A DNA stretch of 64,000 nucleotides from Lichtheimia corymbifera B2541 (Eukaryota > Mucoromycota > Mucoromycetes > Mucorales > Lichtheimiaceae), in NCBI GenBank assembly GCA_000697475.1, contig JNEU01000754.1, positions 62,001 through 126,000 on the forward strand, given 5' to 3'. This document shows, piece by piece, positions 57,684 through 64,000 of this stretch. The first letter of the stretch is position 1; each line of letters starts with the position of its first letter. The translations under genes were made by a program, and so were the position numbers. The notes under the pieces are model-generated. The model saw only the letters and a list, made by a program, of their open reading frames with translations. It made no database searches and was not told where the DNA came from.

Positions 57684-60600
57684 ATGCCTGGCATTAGAGG
57701 CACGTAACTTGACCAGACTGATTGGACCCTGATGGAAGTCTAATGCAACACATTCAATAGGAGCTGCTGGTGGAGGAAGACGAAAGAGAGGAAGACCACC
57801 ATTAAGACGACACTCTGGAAGACACACCACGAGCGATGAGACCGCTGATCAAGAAGCACAGCATGCCAGTGACGATAATACCGATCACGACGACACGCGA
57901 CGTACACGATCTACACGCAAGCGACCGCGATCAGGTCGTCGCAGTGCAACACCAGCCAATGAGGATTCCGAAACGAAACGCCGCAAAGAAGAAGCTATCA
58001 AGCAAGAGCAAGCTGCGTATGAAAGCGAGAAGGATGAGGATGGTGAACAAAAGGTGGATAAAGAAGGAAGATTACAAGGAGGTATGTTCTATACAGGATA
58101 TAAGGTATATGTATTGATGATGGGTCTTTTATGTGATGACAGGAAGGGAATACAAGGTGCCTACATTTACGCTTCCTACACGTGGAGATCAAGTGTTTAT
58201 GTTTGCAATGGAGCCAGCTCGTTTGTTGAATTATCGCGACAGTTATTTATTCTTCCACAAAAATCCAGAGTTAGAGCGTGCTCGCTTGACAGAGGATGAA
58301 CGCAACTGGCTTGTCGATCAACGTTTACTGGTTCATTGGTTCCGCAACCGTGATGTCGCAGTCGTCAGTGCTCGCTCATGCTATAAGAGATTTGGTCATC
58401 GCGTTGTCAAAAAGGGCCGTCGTATCATTGATGATTACTTTGAAGCACGTGCACGAGAGGAAGGTATTCCTGAAGGCGAAGAAGAGGAATCAGAATCAGC
58501 AGCAGCAGATGGAATGACATCCCGTCGTGCTCTTATTTCACGTTCAATTCGTTCATCTGATTATTCTGCCAGCACACCCATCACCAATTCTACCTGGATG
58601 CATCACGCTGCCCTTGCTGTTCGTGGATTCAATGCACAATTACATGAGCGTCGTGCTGAAAAGGCCGGTTTCTATGACATCCACACAAATATCCAACAAA
58701 TTGCTGCATCAACTCAGCCTACTCATTGCAACTTTGAATGCGTCGACCCCAGCAGCAAAAAGGAATTCAGCGTGAGCGATTTGCAGTTTGATGAAAAACC
58801 AGCTTCATCAGTTGTGCGTGGTATTGGCAGTGATCTACTCGATTATGATATTGAAAAGGTGCTTGAATCGGTTGCCGATCATGATGATACCAGGGAATTG
58901 GTCAAAGCAAGGATTGATTCACTCAAGGTTGATTTGGAACCCAAGGCTGTTGATGATGACGATAAGAATTATCCAATTGCAGTCATGGATGGTCAATATC
59001 AAGGTTCTTTCCCAATGTATGTATATATATAACATACATGAAAGATATCGTGCATTAACCCTTTTATCTATATAGCCATTACACGAGGTTCAAACAACAA
59101 GATCCTAAGCTTGCACCACCATCTGCTCTTACGTCTACAGCTCAATCCATTATTGCACAGCAACATTATTTCAGTCAAATGTATCAAATCATGAACCAAA
59201 GTCTTGCATCTTACAATGATCAGCAACAACTTCATCACCACCAGCAACCCATGCATCATCAACCGACGCCAACGCCACCACCTCCACCTCCACAACAACA
59301 ACATACACAGACACCACCATCGGCACCTATACAACCTCGACCTATGATGCATCATGCTCAACCCTCACCACCCATATCATCACAGCCGCCAAGCAGGCAA
59401 CCTATCTTGGTATGTAATTACCAACCGCAGACACATGTAATCAAGCAATATAACTAAAGGAGCAAACTAGAGAGTGGTACCACCCGTAGAACGACGTACA
59501 TGCTCTGTTGAATCTTGCAAACAACCAGTCATGTTTCCTGGAGAAAGATGCCAATTACATGCAAGTCAAACTGGTACACCGCCCCAACATCCCATCATAC
59601 AACGTGGACCGGTAAGTTCACCACTTTTCATCCTAGTCTATCCAAGGAAGAAGCTAAATGATGATACCGGAATATAGCCACCGGCAACAACCTATGCAGA
59701 CAACAAATGCGGGGAATGCCATTATCTTAGTGCACCTTCTGAACAGTTATCCAAGGATGGCAAGGATGCTTGTGATGCTTTCCATATGATCAAATGTGCC
59801 AAATGTACCCGAAAGTACCACCCTGCTTGTGTCCATCTCAAGACTCCAAGACAAGTAGCAGCCGCTGAATCATATCCCTGGGCATGTGCTGAATGCAAGA
59901 TTTGTTGTGTATGCAAGAGTGCAGGCGATGAATCCAAGCTGATGATTTGTGATGATTGTGATCGAGGATGGCATACCGATTGGTAAGTGTGATTTTTGAT
60001 CCATGACGACAATGGCATACTTATATATATATATACTTTTTTAAATAGTTGCAACCCACCCGTCGAGAAAGTACCTGAAGGATCATGGTTATGCCCACTA
60101 TGTGCCGATTGTCATGGATGCGATGAGCACGGCAGTGATAAGGAATACAAGCATGCAGTCGTCCCACCAACCGCAGATCGCAACAAGTATCCAATTTATC
60201 TCGCCACATTCTGCAACAAGTGTCACAACAACTTTGAGCATGATCGCTATTGTCCAGTGTGTTTACGAACCTTTTCAGAAGAGGAGGACAATGATGACGA
60301 GGACAATGAAATGGTGGCATGTGATCAATGCGACCATTGGATACACACGGGTTGTGATGAGACACTGACGCCTGAGCGATATCAAGCTTTATGTGATGAT
60401 GAAGATGCAAAGTACCTGTGCCCACTTTGTGCAGATAGTGTCAAGCCAATTCATCAGACAACAGCCGCTACAATGGCACTCCAGAGTCAGGCACCTCCCA
60501 GTGGTGTCACTGTTGGTATTGTGGGTGGAAAGGTAAGAGAAAAAAAAGCTTAATCTTATTTCCAATTTGGAGTGTTGACGATTTTCATGCAGGTTCGAAC

Positions 60601-60694
60601 GCGTGGTATTGTGCGATACAAGGATCACAAGATTGCTGCACCGGAGATCAATGGCACTGGCATAGCGGAAATGCCTTCTTTATCGTCCAAATAA
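57684..60694 (+). CDS. RSC7/Swp82-type chromatin-remodelling subunit fused to PHD fingers (PHF10/BAF45-like)
   Basis: A probable subunit of a SWI/SNF-type remodeller, nuclear. About eight exons give roughly 860 residues. An AT-hook (KRGRPPLRR) lies near the N-terminus, followed by a charged linker. The RSC7/Swp82 domain spans GREYKVPTFTLPTRGDQVFM, EPARLLNYRDSYLFFHKNPE, NWLVDQRLLVHWFRNRDVAV and HHAALAVRGFNAQLHERRAE. A His/Gln/Pro-rich linker leads to a small Cys motif (TCSVESCKQPVMFPGERCQL), then two adjacent PHD fingers (CAKCTRKYHPACVHL; CCVCKSAGDESKLMICDDCD with WLCPLCADC) and a third PHD-like zinc module (CPVCLRTF...CDQCDHWIHTGCDE...LCPLCAD). The first exon is uncertain: MPGIR at 57684 followed by a GC-AG intron (57700-57760) is the only in-frame join found. 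Confidence 0.85.
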
Positions 60695-61131
60695 CATCCA
60701 TAATTTACTATAGTAGTAGTTCTCTCACACACACACGCTTACTCTCTTTTCCCCTTGATATGCTCTTTTTCTCCGCTTGATGATATAAATGTACAAAGAC
60801 TCTAAACAAACTCAATGTGCTTCCATGGTCGAAAAACGTAACCCATTCTCTTTCCAATTGTGTGAATGATACACAAAATACAACCCATTGACAACATAAC
60901 TTGTTTAAACCACATGATCGATCATCGTATTGGGAGATTAACATGCTTGCTTTATATTTTTGTTTTCAAAACCCAAGATTACATACAAGAAATGACTATG
61001 TGAAGGGGGTCTGTTGTCAAAGGGGGGATTATAGGAAACGTTGAGGGGAATACTACAATGGAGATGATTTGGGTGTACATGTGCATGTGGTTGTGTGTGT
61101 GTGTGAAATTGTATATGTTTTTGGAATCTTT
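60695..61131. other. Convergent 3' region
   Basis: It lies between the RSC7-PHD stop (+) and the long-helix protein stop (-). AT-rich with no gene. Confidence 0.45.
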
Positions 61132-62559
61132 TTACATGATGAAGCATCCCTTTTTGGCAGCAGCAGGCTCTTCGGCAGCAGGTGCAGGTTGTTGTGCAGT
61201 GGCAGCTTCCTTGTTTTGTGGGGCAGCAGCAGGTGCGGGAGCAGCAGGTGGTACTTGAGGATTAACATCGCTGGCTGAAGGTGGTGCGGCAACAGCGGGC
61301 TGGGGAGCTGAAATCTTTTGTGCAGCAACATTGGCTTCAGCTTCAAGGCGAGCAGCTTCTTCAGCAGCCTTCTTTTGAGCAGCAATACGTTCCTCCTCGG
61401 CCTTCTTTTGTTCAGCAGCCAAACGTTCCTCTTCGGCCTTCTTTTGTTCAGCAGCAATACGTTCCTCTTCGGCCTTCTTTTGTTCAGCAGCCAAACGTTC
61501 CTCTTCAGCCTTCTTTTCAGCAGCCAAACGCTCTTCCTCAGCAGCCTTTTCAGCAGCAATACGTTCCTCTTCAGCCTTCTTTTCAGCAGCCAAACGTTCC
61601 TCTTCAGCCTTCTTCTCAGCAGCAATACGTTCCTCTTCAGCAATACGAGCAGCTTCCTCTTCAGCAGCCTTCTTTTCGGCAGCAATGCGTTCCTCCTCGG
61701 CCTTCTTTTCAGCAGCAATACGCTCTTCTTCAGCCTTCTTTTCAGCAGCAATGCGTTCCTCTTCAGCCTTCTTCTCAGCAGCAATACGCTCTTCCTCAGC
61801 AATACGAGCAGCTTCCTCAGCAGCCTTTTGTTCAGCAGCCAAACGTTCTTCTTCAGCCTTCTTTTCAGCAGCCAAACGTTCCTCTTCAGCAGCCTTTTCA
61901 GCAGCAATACGCTCTTCTTCAGCCTTCTTCTCGGCAGCAATGCGTTCTTCTTCGGCAATACGAGCAGCTTCCTCTTCAGCAGCCTTCTTCTCAGCGGCAA
62001 TGCGTTCCTCTTCAGCCTTCTTTTCAGCAGCAATACGCTCTTCTTCAGCCTTCTTCTCAGCAGCAATGCGCTCTTCTTCAGCAATGCGCTCTTCTTCGGC
62101 CTTCTTTTCGGCAGCCAAACGCTCTTCTTCAGCAATGCGCTCTTCTTCAGCCTTCTTTTCAGCAGCCAAACGCTCTTCTTCAGCAGCCTTTTCAGCAGCG
62201 ATACGTTCATCATTGACCTTCTTGTCAGCGACCACCTTGTCAACAATGCCATGAATATCAATGACCTTGCCAGCAACAGCAGTGGAGATAGCAGCAAGCA
62301 CAGCCTCATCCTTTTGTTCAATCACCAATTCCTCCTCTTGTTCCTTATTGGCTTTTTTAGCAGGGACTTGTTCCTCGGGCTTGGTTTCCTCGACAACAGC
62401 AGAAGCAACCTTTTCAGTAACAACTGGCGATGCATTGTCGCGTTCTTGCTTCAGGGATTCCAAGATGGCGTAAATGTCGAGCGAAGCCGACTTGACAGCG
62501 GAGGAGATAGCTTCCTGGACAGCAGGATCGTTGAGCACCACGTGATTTTCGGTAGACAT
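61132..62559 (-). CDS. Long charged-helix repeat protein with C-terminal CaaX farnesylation motif
   Basis: Single exon, 475 residues, beginning MSTENHVVLNDPAVQEAISS. Residues 12-36 and 85-109 share a duplicated module: AVQEAISSAVKSASLDIYAI and AVLAAISTAVAGKVIDIHGI. Residues about 117-415 are near-perfect 11-residue repeats (AAEKKAEEER[IL]), occasionally extended with EEAARIAEEER, in which positive and negative residues alternate at i, i+4 spacing. That pattern predicts a long stable single alpha-helix (SAH) or coiled coil. A Pro/Ala-rich tail follows and the protein ends KKGCFIM. CFIM fits a CaaX box with terminal Met, the form preferred by farnesyltransferase, so membrane anchoring at the C-terminus is likely. 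I do not recognise a named family. Opposite-strand open frames of up to 429 codons arise from the repeat composition and are not genes. Confidence 0.8.
   Translation of the reverse strand: MSTENHVVLNDPAVQEAISSAVKSASLDIYAILESLKQERDNASPVVTEKVASAVVEETKPEEQVPAKKANKEQEEELVIEQKDEAVLAAISTAVAGKVIDIHGIVDKVVADKKVNDERIAAEKAAEEERLAAEKKAEEERIAEEERLAAEKKAEEERIAEEERIAAEKKAEEERIAAEKKAEEERIAAEKKAAEEEAARIAEEERIAAEKKAEEERIAAEKAAEEERLAAEKKAEEERLAAEQKAAEEAARIAEEERIAAEKKAEEERIAAEKKAEEERIAAEKKAEEERIAAEKKAAEEEAARIAEEERIAAEKKAEEERLAAEKKAEEERIAAEKAAEEERLAAEKKAEEERLAAEQKKAEEERIAAEQKKAEEERLAAEQKKAEEERIAAQKKAAEEAARLEAEANVAAQKISAPQPAVAAPPSASDVNPQVPPAAPAPAAAPQNKEAATAQQPAPAAEEPAAAKKGCFIM
61320..62211 (-). repeat. Tandem coding repeat: AAEKKAEEER(I/L) units
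   Basis: About 25-30 in-frame copies of a 33-base unit encode the charged helix. The units vary mainly at synonymous positions (for example GCAGCAATACGTTCCTC / GCAGCCAAACGTTCTTC on the plus strand), and a longer variant adds GCAATACGAGCAGCTTCCTC. Length changes by unequal exchange are likely between strains. Confidence 0.9.
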
Positions 62560-63901
62560 GATATTGATTTGAATAATAAAGAAAAGAAAGAGATGTTGTG
62601 CGCGTGAATAACAAAGAACAAAAATAAAACCAAGCTCTTGTCGGACGACGGAAACGGTCGGTGATGATGGTCCCAGGCCCTTTCTGGATCCAATGATATC
62701 ATCTCTTTTTGGACTATCCTCTGAGAAACAAAAAAACCAGGCCAACAGTTGCTTTATATCTCTCTTGCCAAGACACCCACAACAACACACACAGACACAG
62801 ACACATGCTCTCTTTTTCTTTCTCTCTCTTTGTTCTCAATGGACACCTTTTATTCATGAGAAAAAAACGCGTTTAGTGCAAGTATGCATGTATGTGTATA
62901 TATGCAACATTTCTACAGCCAGCTTGGTGCATGTATGTGATTATGCAACCCACACCCACGCATACACACAACATACATCGTACGGATCGCCCCACCGAGA
63001 AAAAAGAAAAAAGGAAGCACCACATCATACAAACATTACAGATTTTAGTGCTGTGCATACCATCCTTTCTCACTCTCACTCACGCTCTCTCTATATCATC
63101 TGATCTGACACGAAAGAATGATAACTTATCCTGGATACTATCACACGATCACCTAATATCCAGATCCTTCTATATCTTCTCATTGTTTATCATATCACGT
63201 ATAAGAAAGCGCCTCAACAAGTGTACCCGGGTGGGTGGATGACATGTCTCACCAGCTGTGTACGTCGTTATTATATGCTGGTGCTGCTGCTGCGTGCAAC
63301 CGATTATTCCGTTCCGTAATAATAGAACTTGTTCCGCTCCTGTGTTTTTCTCTTCCGGTTAGGTTGGTCTAGAGCGCCCTTCATGGCTCATTTTACCACC
63401 ATAACCATGTGATCCTCTTGTCATTGTTGTCAATCCAAGTGTGCTCTTTGTTATATAAACCCTTTTCTTTGTAACGTGCCTTCATTCTTATTTGGGTTCT
63501 CAAAAGTGATTCATCCACCTGTACCACTATAACCATATCATAGCGGAATTTTATTTTCTTGTATCCGTGTACCCGTATCTCGATTCATAAAAGGAAAGAT
63601 TGCTCTTTGTTGCAGTTGGCTGGATCATTTCAAGGATGATATTCATTGTGTGTATGAATGAGATGCTCATCATCGAAAACGAGGAGGATAATCTGTCCCC
63701 ACCCTCCTTTGAAATAACGGGATAATGTTTGGGTGTCAGGGCAACCAGGGCCCTGTTTGCTGACACGTGCAGCCAATGAAATCAAGGTGCTACGAGAGGG
63801 CTCTCTCTCTCTTTCTCTTTTTCTGCCAACCTTATCCGCCCCCAACCAGTTGTCACGTTGCCGCATACCCACATACACCGTACACGCGTCCTTGACTAAG
63901 C
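62560..63901. other. Divergent promoter region, 1.3 kb
   Basis: It separates the long-helix protein (-) from the partial gene at the right edge (+). It contains CT- and CA-rich leader-like sequence (62770-62830 and 63070-63090) and AT-rich sequence. Frames of up to 136 residues have no family resemblance. Confidence 0.4.
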
Positions 63902-64000
63902 ATGACAACCACCGATCCCATTCCATTCCACAAGCTCAATGAACCTCTGAAAGATATTGTTGACCCAAGTACAAATAAGAACGTGGCCAACATTGTGTGT
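63902..64000 (+). CDS. Start of an unidentified gene, truncated by the window edge
   Basis: An ATG at 63902 opens MTTTDPIPFHKLNEPLKDIV and stays open to the last base (33 codons). It follows a CT-rich leader (CTCTCTCTCTCTTTCTC at about 63800). The fragment is too short to identify; it could be a false start, but the sequence context suits a gene that continues to the right. Confidence 0.45.
   Translation, partial: MTTTDPIPFHKLNEPLKDIVDPSTNKNVANIVC

Noticed and set aside
61053..62321. Second minus-strand frame of 422 codons (Arg/Leu/Lys-rich) overlapping the charged-helix gene
   Set aside because: It is the shifted frame of the same 33-base repeat, and the product is a low-complexity KRRLKKS pattern. 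The overlapping frame with CaaX end has a sensible N-terminus and non-repeat flanks.
61318..62607. Plus-strand open frame of 429 codons (Phe/Ser-rich, opposite the charged-helix protein), with two further long plus-strand frames
   Set aside because: They are the antisense of a highly repetitive Glu/Lys/Ala coding region whose codon choice leaves all antisense frames open. The products are simple repeats with no start context.
1..64000. tRNA and rRNA genes
   Set aside because: I scanned by eye for the tRNA B-box pattern GGTTCGAnnCC and for conserved rRNA strings and found no candidate with a foldable cloverleaf. A tRNAscan-SE run would settle this.

Overview
The window reads as nuclear DNA of a filamentous fungus of the early-diverging Mucoromycota, most likely Mucorales. 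Genes are compact and rich in short introns (about 45-100 nt, mostly GT-AG). The set mixes fungal families (AcuK/Ert1 Zn-cluster regulator, Kre9/Knh1-like and RlpA-like wall proteins, TVP23, VNX1) with families reported missing from the Ascomycota and Basidiomycota I know, notably the Integrator endonuclease INTS11. Species assignment is inference.

Layout, left to right: VNX1/CAX-type vacuolar exchanger (+, 0.5-3.5 kb); a possible decayed minus-strand gene (3.8-5.0 kb); a small unrecognised gene (+) and the methionine-salvage enolase-phosphatase (+); a TM198-like membrane protein (-) and calcineurin A (-); a kinesin-3 motor with FHA and PH domains (+, 13.3-18.9 kb); a 2.1 kb block of nested palindromic repeats (19.4-21.6 kb); ribosomal protein S14 (+) converging on an AcuK/Ert1-type regulator (-); TVP23 (-); INTS11 (+) converging on a synaptojanin-type phosphoinositide phosphatase (-); a BAHD acyltransferase (+); an unrecognised single-exon gene (+); a secreted RlpA-like protein (-); SDH3 (+); shugoshin (-); an FYRN/FYRC protein (-); an O-fucosyltransferase-like protein (+); a KA1-type Ser/Thr kinase (-); a Kre9/Knh1-like GPI protein (-); an RPA70/shieldin-2-like OB-fold protein (-); RLP24 (-); an RSC7/Swp82 protein fused to PHD fingers (+); a farnesylation-motif protein with a long charged helix (-); and the first codons of a gene running off the right edge (+).

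These are mostly independent housekeeping genes, with no operon-like or biosynthetic cluster. Loose themes are calcium and ion homeostasis (VNX1, calcineurin), membrane traffic (kinesin-3, TVP23, synaptojanin-like), chromatin and chromosome biology (INTS11, shugoshin, FYR protein, RSC7-PHD, OB-fold protein) and cell surface (Kre9-like, RlpA-like, O-FucT).

The least explained items are the palindromic repeat block, the OB-fold protein, the long-helix CaaX protein and an INTS11 that stops short of the usual C-terminal domain. Spliced models were assembled by eye from reading frames and splice signals, so exon edges are approximate except where stated. No tRNA, rRNA or CRISPR array was recognised.
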